This document shows, one piece after another, positions 8,263-14,720 of a stretch of 20,856 nucleotides of DNA; position 1 is the stretch's first letter, and each line of letters begins with the position of its first letter. Both the position numbers and the translations under genes were made by a program. The notes under the pieces are model-generated. The model was not told the DNA's origin. It did not search any database and worked only from the letters and a program-made list of their open reading frames with translations. The DNA comes from CAYOHP01 sp964403795 [NCBI: uncultured bacterium] (lineage in GTDB: Bacteria; Muiribacteriota; UBA6191; CAZXTJ01), in the NCBI GenBank assembly GCA_964403795.1, contig CAYOHP010000013.1, positions 1,082-21,937 on the forward strand, given 5' to 3'.

Positions 8263-9630
8263 TCAACCGTGGTCGTGTTCGTGGTCATGGTCGTGGTCGT
8301 GACCATGATCGTGGTGGTCGTGCCCGTGGGAGTGGTCGTGGTGGTGGAGCTTGGAGCGCAGCCAGTGGAAGGCCTTCTCCCGGGTGATCTTCTGCTTCTC
8401 GAGGATCCGGGACCCGGACGAGTCGACCATCTCGGCCACGTCGATCGGGCTGCGGCGCATCATCCGGGCCAGGGTCCGGAGCCGCTCCGCCACCTCGTCG
8501 TCGCTGGCCCCGAGCTTCTCGCGCCGGGCGATCTCGTCGAGGGCCAGCTCGAAGCGGAGGCTCTTCTCGGCGCCCTCCCGGAGGTCGCCCTTCACGTCCT
8601 CCTCGGTCTTGCCCCACTCGGCCAGGTAGTCCTCGAAGCCGTAGCCTTCCTCGAAGCGCCCCTTGAAGTCCCCCAGCCGCTCGGCCAGGCGGGCCTCGAG
8701 CAGCGGGGCCGGCGGGGTGGCGCTCACCAGTCCGAGCACCGCCTCCTGCAGGGCTTCGTCGAAAGCCTCCTCGGCCTTGCGACGGGCTTCCCGCTCGAGA
8801 TCGCCGCGGATCCGGGTCCGGAGTTCGTCCGCCGACCCGATATTGCCCGAGAGCTTCTCCAGGAAGGCCGCGTCGATCTCGGGGAGTTCCACCGACTTCA
8901 GGGACTTCAGGGTGAGGTCGAAGTGGACCTTCTTGCCCGCCAGGTTCTTGTTCTCGGAGTCGGCGGGGGGATCCAGGGTCACGGCTTTCTGGTCGCCCTT
9001 GGCCATGCCCACCACCACCGCGTCGAGACCCGGGAAGAACCCGTCCTTGCCGAGGTGGAGGCTCAGGTTCTTCTGGGAGAGGGACCGGAAGGCCTGGTCG
9101 CCGACCTTGCCCTGGAGCTGGACGACGGCCAGATCGCCGTTCTCGGCGGGCCCTTCCTTGACCTTGGTCCGGGCAACCCGGAACCGGAGGTCCTCGAGGC
9201 GTTCCTCGACGGCCTGGTCGGTGACCGCAGCCACCTCGGGGTGTTCGATCTCGAGGCCATGGTAGTCGCCGATCTCGACGTCGGGCGCGACGTTCACGAC
9301 CGCCTTGAAGAGGAAAGGCTTGCCCTTTTCGAGGGTCTTCTCCTCGTACCGCACCGGGGAGACCGGCCGGGTCCCGAGCTGCTCGACCGCCTCGTAGTAG
9401 AACCGGGGAAGGAGCTCCCGCTCGACCTCCCGGTCCAGCCGCTCCCGGCCCACATGGTTGGCCAGCACCGCCAGGGGCGCCTTGCCGGCCCGGAACCCGG
9501 GGATCCGCACGAACCGCGAGAGCTCCCGGCGGACCGAGCGGTAGGCCTCCTCGACGGCATCGGACGTGACTTCGACCGAGAGGGTCATCACGCCGTTCTC
9601 GACTCGCGACTCCTTGACCTCGAAGTCCAT
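8263..9630 (-). CDS. tig: Trigger factor chaperone with long His/Asp-rich C-terminal tail
   Basis: The protein has 455 residues from the ATG at 9630. The frame is open upstream to 9750, but the family N-terminus is MDFEVKESRVENGVMTLSVEV, so the longer version is rejected. Domains are the ribosome-binding N-terminal domain with the FRAGKAPLAVL signature loop (family G-F-R-x-G-K-x-P), an FKBP-type prolyl isomerase domain (around NGDLAVVQLQGKV to HFDLTLKSLKSVELPEI), and the helical C-terminal chaperone arms. After HWLRSKL the last 27 residues are nearly all His, Asp and Gly, with 15 histidines. Such a tail is usual in SlyD but not in trigger factor, and suggests binding of nickel, zinc or cobalt. 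It is the first gene of tig-clpP-clpX. Confidence 0.96.
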   Translation of the reverse strand: MDFEVKESRVENGVMTLSVEVTSDAVEEAYRSVRRELSRFVRIPGFRAGKAPLAVLANHVGRERLDREVERELLPRFYYEAVEQLGTRPVSPVRYEEKTLEKGKPFLFKAVVNVAPDVEIGDYHGLEIEHPEVAAVTDQAVEERLEDLRFRVARTKVKEGPAENGDLAVVQLQGKVGDQAFRSLSQKNLSLHLGKDGFFPGLDAVVVGMAKGDQKAVTLDPPADSENKNLAGKKVHFDLTLKSLKSVELPEIDAAFLEKLSGNIGSADELRTRIRGDLEREARRKAEEAFDEALQEAVLGLVSATPPAPLLEARLAERLGDFKGRFEEGYGFEDYLAEWGKTEEDVKGDLREGAEKSLRFELALDEIARREKLGASDDEVAERLRTLARMMRRSPIDVAEMVDSSGSRILEKQKITREKAFHWLRSKLHHHDHSHGHDHHDHGHDHDHDHEHDHG

Positions 9631-9743
9631 CCCCGTGATCCCTTCGGAATCTGCGTCCCGGGCCCCTTCGCAGCCCGGGGCCGGGTTTTGCGGTGGGAAG
9701 CGCCCGATCCTGGCCCAAAGGCGCGGCGAGGGGTCCCTAGACA

Positions 9744-9770
9744 GGAACACCCGCCACCGGCGGGTGTTCC
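9744..9770 (-). terminator. Perfect 12-bp stem hairpin between tRNA-Gly and tig
   Basis: The arms GGAACACCCGCC and GGCGGGTGTTCC are perfectly complementary around a 3-nt loop. The hairpin lies 11 nt after the 3' end of tRNA-Gly and 114 nt before tig. There is no T-run, which is common for terminators in very GC-rich genomes. It probably ends the tRNA transcript; a regulatory structure in a tig leader is the alternative. Confidence 0.55.
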
Positions 9771-9781
9771 GGATATGGATT

Positions 9782-9856
9782 TGGAGCGGAAGACGAGATT
9801 CGAACTCGCGACCTTCGCGATGGCAACGCGAAGCTCTACCACTGAGCTACTTCCGC
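9782..9856 (-). tRNA. tRNA-Gly (anticodon GCC)
   Basis: A full cloverleaf is readable on the minus strand. The acceptor GCGGAAG pairs with CTTCCGC, the D-arm contains AGTGGTA, the anticodon stem TCGCG/CGCGA holds loop TTGCCAT, and the T-loop is TTCGAAT. Discriminator T is followed by an encoded CCA. It has 75 nt including CCA. Confidence 0.97.
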
Positions 9857-9911
9857 TCGGAAGCTTCTCTATGTCATGCCCTGCCCGTTGCCTTCGATGC
9901 CGCCGGGCGGA

Positions 9912-9993
9912 TGCGAAGGGCGGGACTCGAACCCGCACAGGTTTCCCCACCAGATCCTAAGTCTGGCGTGTCTACCAGTTCCACCACCCTCGC
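9912..9993 (-). tRNA. tRNA-Leu (anticodon UAG)
   Basis: This is a class II tRNA on the minus strand. The acceptor GCGAGGG pairs with CCTTCGC (one G-T pair), the D-loop contains AACTGGTAGAC, the anticodon stem CCAGA/TCTGG holds loop CTTAGGA, and a long variable arm and the T-arm GCGGG-TTCGAGT-CCCGC follow. Discriminator A is followed by TCC, so CCA is not encoded. Confidence 0.96.
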
Positions 9994-10005
9994 ACGTGCG
10001 GACGA

Positions 10006-10011
10006 AGGATA
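10006..10011 (-). promoter_or_regulatory. Candidate -10 box (TATCCT) for tRNA-Leu
   Basis: TATCCT on the minus strand lies 12 nt before the 5' end of tRNA-Leu, a normal distance for a short tRNA leader. The best -35 at 17-bp spacing is TTCGCC, matching only half the consensus. Confidence 0.4.
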
Positions 10012-10033
10012 CCCCTTCGTTCCGACCGGGCGA

Positions 10034-10059
10034 AAGCGTCGGGCCCGAGGACGACGCTT
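10034..10059 (-). terminator. Hairpin after the TPR gene, possible terminator
   Basis: AAGCGTCG and CGACGCTT form a perfect 8-bp stem around a 10-nt loop in the gap between the TPR gene stop and tRNA-Leu. No T-run follows on either strand, so termination is only one reading of it. Confidence 0.35.
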
Positions 10060-10137
10060 GATATACGCCATGCGAGCGCCCTGACGCAAGGGGTTCCGGT
10101 GGGAGCCCGCAGGCGATCGCGAGGGGCGGGGAGCGGA

Positions 10138-11730
10138 CTACCGGTCGGAGCCGAGCGGGATCGGGATCGGCACGCCTACCGTCGGCAGCAGGGGGGTGGC
10201 GGGACCGGCATCGGGAGCCGGGTCCTTGACCTTGGTGAACTGCAGGAAGTCGATCCGCAGGTCGCCGGCCAGGTTCTCCTCGGAGCGGAACTGGGCGTAG
10301 GTGGCTTTGATCACCGGCTGGGGCTCCCGGCCGAGCACCCCGTTGTAGGGGTTGGTCAGGAACTCCGGCCTCTGGAGCTGGCCCTCGACGGTGACCGAGT
10401 TCCCGCCCCGGCCGTCCGGCCGCACCGCGGCCCGGAGGTCGGTCCGGACCCGGGGGTCCCGGGGAAGCGGCTCGGGGAGCACCACCTTGAACCAGTCGCG
10501 GAGGTCGGAGTCGGAGCGGATGTCCTCGTCGGTCCGGAGGTCGTCGCGGGGGCGGACGGTCTCGGTGGCGGAGCGTTCGGCGACCACCAGCATGGTCTTC
10601 CGGTCCGGGGAGATCCAGCCCACCCGGCCCTTGAAGAGCACGTGGTAGCCCTGGCGCCAGATGGTCGGGCTGCGCTCCACCTCCTCGAAGGTGAGCCGCT
10701 TCTCCACGAAGCCCCGCTGCTCGTTGCGCCGGTCGGACTGGAGCTTGCGGATCTGGGCCGCGATGTCCTGGGAGGAGAAGTCGGCCACGATCAGGTACTG
10801 CTGGGCGATGGCCCGCTGCTCGTCGTTCAGGTTCCCCTTGCGCAGCGCCAGCTCGAGGTGGCGCTTGGCCTCCTCCCAGTTGCGCTGGGCGAAGTGGTAG
10901 AGACCGGAGGTGTAGTGGTGCAGGCCGAGGTGGTCGGCCAGCTTGGCGAGGTGGGTCTTCACCGCCTGGTCCTCCGGGTTGATCCGGGCCGCCTCCTCGA
11001 AGTTCACGAAGGCCAGGTCGAGCTTGTCCAGACGCTGGTAGGCGAGCCCCAGCAGGTAGTAGATCCGGTAGTCGTTGGGCGCCAGCTCGGCAGCCTTGGT
11101 GGCCTCCGAGGCAGCCTCCTCGAAGCGACCCAGCCGGAACAGGTTGGAGGCGTTGCGGTAGAGCAGGATGGCGTTCGAGGGCATGTGGGTGACCGCCTCC
11201 CGACTCTCGGCCAGGGCGGCGTCGAAACGGCCCTGTCTCTCCAGGGTGCGGGCCAGCAGGTCATGCAGCTCGGGATCCCGGGCATAGGTCTTCAGCAGCT
11301 GGTAGAGCCGCTTCTCGGCGGCAGCCAGCTCCCCGGCCTCGATCCAGCCCTTGATCTTCTGCTTCTGCCCGGGAAGGTCCAGGGCCTCGGGCGGAGGCGC
11401 CGGCTCCTCGATCGGGGGCGTGCGCACCGCCACCGAGCCCAGGCGCTGGAGGGCGGTCTTGGCGCCGAGGTGGGTGGGGTCGAGCTGGAGGCACTGGCGG
11501 AACTGTTCCTTGGCCTCGTCGTAGCGCCCCTGGGCCTCGAAGACCCGGCCCAGGTTGAAGTGGGGCGCTGCGAAGGTGGGGTCCTTCTTCAGGGCCTTCA
11601 CGAACTCCTGGAAGGCCTCGGTGTACTTCCCCTGGTAGAAGAAGGCGAGCCCGGTGGTGTTGTGGAGCTGGGCCGATTGGGCCCACGCTCCTCCCGGCGC
11701 AAGGCCCAGGACCAGGAGGGCCCCGACCAC
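10138..11730 (-). CDS. Secreted TPR-repeat protein
   Basis: The protein has 530 residues if it starts at the GTG at 11730. The hydrophobic stretch VVGALLVLGLA plus AWA|Q looks like a Sec signal peptide. At least five TPR units follow, for example NTTGLAFFYQGKYTEAFQEF, PHFNLGRVFEAQGRYDEAKE, ELHDLLARTLERQGRFDAAL and YYLLGLAYQRLDKLDLAFVN. The C-terminal 200 residues are a beta-rich region I do not recognise (GYHVLFKGRVGWISPDRKTM, VTVEGQLQRPEF). It may act as a periplasmic scaffold; that is inference. The start is uncertain: the natural n-region (RILPSRLLA) precedes the GTG and runs into the 3' end of tRNA-Arg without an ATG, GTG or TTG. The frame also stays open through both upstream tRNA genes, which is a GC-content effect. 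It is probably transcribed with tRNA-His and tRNA-Arg. Confidence 0.85.
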   Translation of the reverse strand: MVGALLVLGLAPGGAWAQSAQLHNTTGLAFFYQGKYTEAFQEFVKALKKDPTFAAPHFNLGRVFEAQGRYDEAKEQFRQCLQLDPTHLGAKTALQRLGSVAVRTPPIEEPAPPPEALDLPGQKQKIKGWIEAGELAAAEKRLYQLLKTYARDPELHDLLARTLERQGRFDAALAESREAVTHMPSNAILLYRNASNLFRLGRFEEAASEATKAAELAPNDYRIYYLLGLAYQRLDKLDLAFVNFEEAARINPEDQAVKTHLAKLADHLGLHHYTSGLYHFAQRNWEEAKRHLELALRKGNLNDEQRAIAQQYLIVADFSSQDIAAQIRKLQSDRRNEQRGFVEKRLTFEEVERSPTIWRQGYHVLFKGRVGWISPDRKTMLVVAERSATETVRPRDDLRTDEDIRSDSDLRDWFKVVLPEPLPRDPRVRTDLRAAVRPDGRGGNSVTVEGQLQRPEFLTNPYNGVLGREPQPVIKATYAQFRSEENLAGDLRIDFLQFTKVKDPAPDAGPATPLLPTVGVPIPIPLGSDR

Positions 11731-11753
11731 GGCCAGGAGCCTGGAGGGGAGGA

Positions 11754-11826
11754 TGCGCCCGGAGGGACTCGAACCCCCGCAACCGGATCCGAAGTCCGGG
11801 ACTCTATCCAACTGAGCTACGGGCGC
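11754..11826 (-). tRNA. tRNA-Arg (anticodon UCG)
   Basis: The minus-strand cloverleaf has acceptor GCGCCCG with CGGGCGC, D-loop AGTTGGATA, anticodon stem CCGGA/TCCGG around CTTCGGA, and T-loop TTCGAGT. Discriminator A is followed by TCC, so CCA is not encoded. The discriminator is also the first base of an ATC codon in the TPR reading frame. Confidence 0.97.
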
Positions 11827-11851
11827 ACGAGGCAGGGCCTGGCCGGGAAAC

Positions 11852-11928
11852 TGGGGCGGAGGACGGGGATTGAACCCGCGACCCACGGAACCACAATCCG
11901 TTGCTCTACCGACTGAGCTACCCCCGCC
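11852..11928 (-). tRNA. tRNA-His (anticodon GUG)
   Basis: The minus-strand cloverleaf has acceptor GCGGGGG with CCTCCGC, anticodon stem ACGGA/TCCGT around TTGTGGT, and T-loop TTCAATC. An extra 5' G (-1) faces discriminator C73, the identity pair for histidyl-tRNA synthetase. CCA is encoded. The coordinates include G-1 and CCA. It lies 25 bp upstream of tRNA-Arg in the same orientation. Confidence 0.97.
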
Positions 11929-11954
11929 GCGTCTCCCGGCAAAGGAGTTCACAA

Positions 11955-11984
11955 ACCGTAGCACGAGGCCTTTCCGGGGGTCAA
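11955..11984 (-). promoter_or_regulatory. Sigma-70 type promoter for tRNA-His/tRNA-Arg/TPR unit
   Basis: On the minus strand TTGACC (11984-11979) is followed after 18 bp by TACGGT (11960-11955). Transcription would start near 11948, about 20 nt before tRNA-His. Position, spacing and the strong -35 fit a stable-RNA promoter. Confidence 0.65.
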
Positions 11985-12012
11985 CGCGCCCCACCTGGGT
12001 CCGGGCAGCCGA

Positions 12013-12372
12013 TCAGGCCGCCTTCCAGAGCGTCAGCCGCTCCTCGTCCATCTTCTGGATGGCGGGGATCCTGGCCCGCTTGAAGGCCTGGAACCGGGCC
12101 TTGGCGAAGGTCCGGACGGTCAGGTAGATGCCGGTCTCGAGCAGCACGTCGAGCACCATGTCCATCGCCCGGTCCTCCAGCTCCCCGTCTTCCCGGTTGG
12201 TGAGCACCAGGACCTGGATGTCGCGGTTGTCGCGGAAAGTGCCCTCGTCGACACCGTGCATGTCGACCTCGGCGATCCGGGCACCGAACTCGCGAGTGAG
12301 GGCCTCGGTGAAGGCCATGACGGCCTGCTTCTCGATCCGGGTCAGCGGCGTCCGATCCAGCGCTCCACGCAT
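12013..12372 (-). CDS. Small nucleotidyltransferase-fold protein with degenerate active site
   Basis: The protein has 119 residues starting at MRGALDRT. The region FTEALTREFGARIAEVDMHGVDEGTFRDNRDIQVLVLT follows the pattern of MNT/KNTase-type minimal nucleotidyltransferases, where G-S-x(about 10)-D-x-D forms the metal site. Here the Gly-Ser is His-Gly-Val (39-41) and the DxD is Asp-Ile-Gln (51-53), so catalysis looks lost. A Lys/Arg-rich helix (KARFQAFKRARIPAIQK) follows. The upstream frame to 12537 is open but crosses the promoter, so I start at 12372, where AGGG lies 3 nt before and GAGAGG 11 nt before. Its function is unknown. A nucleotide-binding, regulatory or antitoxin-like role is possible, but no HEPN partner gene is adjacent. 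Confidence 0.7.
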   Translation of the reverse strand: MRGALDRTPLTRIEKQAVMAFTEALTREFGARIAEVDMHGVDEGTFRDNRDIQVLVLTNREDGELEDRAMDMVLDVLLETGIYLTVRTFAKARFQAFKRARIPAIQKMDEERLTLWKAA

Positions 12373-12462
12373 CTTCCCTGCATCCTCTCGCTCGGGACGG
12401 GGCACCTGGCGGTGCCGGACCATCCCTGTCGTTCGCCCCGGGGGCCTCCCCGAAAGCCGCTG

Positions 12463-12490
12463 AGTATAGGGACTCGCGGACGGGTGGCAA
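12463..12490 (-). promoter_or_regulatory. Strong sigma-70 type promoter for the nucleotidyltransferase-fold gene
   Basis: TTGCCA (12490-12485) is followed after 16 bp by TATACT (12468-12463), the best-looking promoter in the window. Transcription would start near 12456, giving an 84-nt leader before the ATG at 12372. A T-rich stretch lies immediately upstream. Confidence 0.7.
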
Positions 12491-12500
12491 GACCCCGCGA

Positions 12501-12524
12501 GAAAAAAGTTGGAGCCCATGCTCC
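12501..12524 (-). terminator. Intrinsic terminator after the SRPBCC gene
   Basis: On the minus strand GGAGC-ATGG-GCTCC forms a 5-bp stem with a 4-nt loop, followed after AAC by six T. It lies about 40 nt after the stop of the SRPBCC gene and directly before the next promoter. The stem is short, but the T-run is the clearest in the window. Confidence 0.6.
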
Positions 12525-12566
12525 TCGCATCGGACATCGGCCCGAACGGCCCCCGCCGTTAGCGCC

Positions 12567-13043
12567 TCAGCCCAGGAACCGGCGCCACTCCTCGCCCTCC
12601 GCCACCCGTCGAATCTCCTGGTTGCGGCTCTCCAGGAACCGTCGCATGTACCGGTGCAGGAAGATCCGGTCCGCCAGCCAGCCCAGCGGCCCCAGCGGAG
12701 CGTCGAAGTCGAAGCGGTCCCGCATGAGGGTGAGCCCGTCGGCACCGACCTCGAACTCATGGTCGTGGTCGAACCGGGCGAAGGCCCCCGAGACCTGCGA
12801 ATCCCGGAAGCGGAAGGGCCGGTCGAAGGCCGTGATCCGGGCCGTGAGCCGCTGGCGGAGCCCGAAGTGGCGGGCTTCCCAGGTGACCTCCTCCCCCATG
12901 CCGATCAGGCCGGTGGTGACCCCCGCCACCGCCACCTCGTCGGTCCCGGCGGCCGAGGCCCGGTGCATGTCGATCGAGCGGGCGAGGTCGAAACAGCGAT
13001 CGATCGGCGCCCGGATCCCGGTCTCGACCACGATCACCGACAT
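12567..13043 (-). CDS. SRPBCC-fold (START/cyclase-like) ligand-binding protein
   Basis: The protein has 158 residues. The pattern MSVIVVETGIRAPIDRCFDLARSID, EEVTWEARHFGLRQRLTARITAFD, FRDSQVSGAFARFDHDHEFE, LMRDRFDFDAPLGPLGWLAD, and a C-terminal helix with FLHRYMRRFLESRNQEI is that of the SRPBCC superfamily. This is the family close to cyclase/dehydrase and the YndB/CoxG-like proteins, which hold hydrophobic ligands in a helix-grip cavity. The ligand cannot be told. It follows the GH57 branching enzyme by 81 bp on the same strand, probably in the same transcript, and is followed by a terminator. Confidence 0.82.
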   Translation of the reverse strand: MSVIVVETGIRAPIDRCFDLARSIDMHRASAAGTDEVAVAGVTTGLIGMGEEVTWEARHFGLRQRLTARITAFDRPFRFRDSQVSGAFARFDHDHEFEVGADGLTLMRDRFDFDAPLGPLGWLADRIFLHRYMRRFLESRNQEIRRVAEGEEWRRFLG

Positions 13044-13124
13044 GCATGCACCCCAGCTCCGGGGAGCCTGCCAGCGGGGCCTCGGTCCTGGCCGACCCGG
13101 GATCGGGGAGGCGGCCTTCCCCCG

Positions 13125-14720
13125 TCAGGCGAAGAGTTCGAAGTCCATGACCTCGGGGAAGAGGTTGTCCTTGGCCTCGTACTCGGCCAGCAGCTCCATG
13201 TCGACCTGCCCGCTGGCGAGCCCGTCGGAGAGCTTCCAGAACCGGTGCAGGTGGACCCGGGTCCGCTTGATGGCATAGTCGACCGCGGTGCGGGCGTTCA
13301 TGATGAAGGCCCAGTCGCTGGCCTGGGCCAGCAGGAGCTCCCGGCCCATCTGGTCGAGGACCCGGCGGGTCTCGCCGGTGGCCCGGGCATTCCGGGCGGC
13401 CAGCTCCGACATGCGACGGGCCGCGGCATGCAGGTGGCGGTAGATCCACTCGTTGGTGGTGTTCAACCAGACCTCGCCGTAGCCCTCGGCGCCCCAGGTC
13501 GAGAAGGTCATCTCGACCTTCTGGTTGTCGGGGAAGCGCTCCAGGTACTCCCGGGGATGGGTCGGCGCCAGCTGCTCGGGGTACTGGTGCATGGCGCGCA
13601 TCATGTGGTCGAGGAACTGCGGACCCTCGTACCACCAGTGGCCGTAGAGCTCGGCGTCGTAGGGCGACACCACGACCGGTGGCCGATCCATGCGGGCGGC
13701 CAGCCAGTCGACCTGGCCCTGCCGGTTGTAGACGAAGTTCCATGCATGGGTGCGGGCCCGCTCGGCAGCGATCTCCGGGTCGTAGAGGTCCTTCTTGGAG
13801 AGCGGCACGTCGCCGGTGACCCGGTGGTACTTGATCCCGGTGTTCAGCCGGATCCCGAGCTTCTCGTGGACGTACTCCTTCACGTAGTCCCAGTCGAGGT
13901 CGTAGCCCACGTCCCGGTAGAATTCCCGGTAGGCGGGGTCGCCGGGGTATCCGACTTCCTTGCTCCAGACCTGGCGGGAGCTCTCAAGGTCGCGCCCGAA
14001 GTAGGCGATGCCTCCCTGGGAGACGAGCGGGGCGTAGACCCCGTTCTCGGGCCGTGGCCGGGCGTTGACCAGGCCGTGGGTGTCGAGGAACCCGAACCGG
14101 ATCCCGGCCTCCCGGAGGTAGCGGTCGTTGCCCGGGAGGTAGGCGCACTCGGGGAGCCAGATCCCTTGGGGCCGTCGCCCGAAGGCCTCCTCGTGGGCCC
14201 GGGCCGCGATCTCGACCTGGGCCCGCACCGAGCCCGGCACCGGGGCCAGGTAGGGCAGGAACCCGTGGGTCGCGCCGCAGGTGATGATCTCGAGCTGGCC
14301 GGTGTCGTAGTAGTGGCGGAAGGCCTGGTCGAGGCGCCCCTGCCAGCGGGTCCAGAGGCGCCGGCACTCGGCGAGGTGCTCGGCCTGGGCCTCGGCGCTG
14401 CGCAGGAACTCGGGGCGGTCCTTGGTCCGGACCAGTTCCTTGGCGATCAGCTCCTCGAGCTTGCCGAGGCGGGCCTCGAAGCGCTCGCAGAGCAGCGGAT
14501 CCCGGAACATGGAGAGCAGCGGCGGGGTGACCGACATGGTCAGTCGCCAGTAGATCGAGTCGCGTTCCCAGCCTTCCATCGCCCGGAGCAACGGCAGGTA
14601 GGTCTCGATCACCGCCTCGTAGTACCAGAGCTCCTCGATGAAGAAGGGGTGCTCGGGATGGCGGACGTAGGGCAGATGGGCGTGGAGGGTGAAGGCCAGG
14701 TAGCCGCGGGCCGGTCTCAT
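13125..14720 (-). CDS. GH57 family 1,4-alpha-glucan branching enzyme
   Basis: The protein has 531 residues, the length of archaeal and Thermus-type GH57 branching enzymes. Family signatures in order are the N-terminal LHAHLPYVRHPEH (metal/substrate histidines), CGATHGFLP, GIWLPECAY with the nucleophile Glu191, SPYDAELYGHWWYEGP with the acid/base Asp355, and TFSTWGAEGYGEVWLN. It would cut an alpha-1,4 glucan and rejoin it as an alpha-1,6 branch in a glycogen-like polymer. The ATG overlaps the stop of the upstream DUF4912 gene (ATGA at 14720-14717), showing translational coupling. The C-terminal region after residue 420 matches the helical domain of this subfamily. Confidence 0.93.
   Translation of the reverse strand: MRPARGYLAFTLHAHLPYVRHPEHPFFIEELWYYEAVIETYLPLLRAMEGWERDSIYWRLTMSVTPPLLSMFRDPLLCERFEARLGKLEELIAKELVRTKDRPEFLRSAEAQAEHLAECRRLWTRWQGRLDQAFRHYYDTGQLEIITCGATHGFLPYLAPVPGSVRAQVEIAARAHEEAFGRRPQGIWLPECAYLPGNDRYLREAGIRFGFLDTHGLVNARPRPENGVYAPLVSQGGIAYFGRDLESSRQVWSKEVGYPGDPAYREFYRDVGYDLDWDYVKEYVHEKLGIRLNTGIKYHRVTGDVPLSKKDLYDPEIAAERARTHAWNFVYNRQGQVDWLAARMDRPPVVVSPYDAELYGHWWYEGPQFLDHMMRAMHQYPEQLAPTHPREYLERFPDNQKVEMTFSTWGAEGYGEVWLNTTNEWIYRHLHAAARRMSELAARNARATGETRRVLDQMGRELLLAQASDWAFIMNARTAVDYAIKRTRVHLHRFWKLSDGLASGQVDMELLAEYEAKDNLFPEVMDFELFA

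Noticed and set aside
9631-9750. N-terminal extension of trigger factor to a start at 9750
   Set aside because: The extra 40 residues do not match the family, and the extension runs into the hairpin before tRNA-Gly.
9874-10089. Small basic open frame MAYIKRRPRARRFRPVG... on the minus strand
   Set aside because: It runs straight through the tRNA-Leu gene, and its second half is the translation of the tRNA.
11731-11994. Extension of the TPR protein upstream through two tRNA genes
   Set aside because: The residues are translations of tRNA-Arg and tRNA-His; the frame is open only because of base composition.
12373-12537. N-terminal extension of the nucleotidyltransferase-fold gene to 12537
   Set aside because: It would overlap the terminator and the strong promoter, and the extra sequence has no family similarity.
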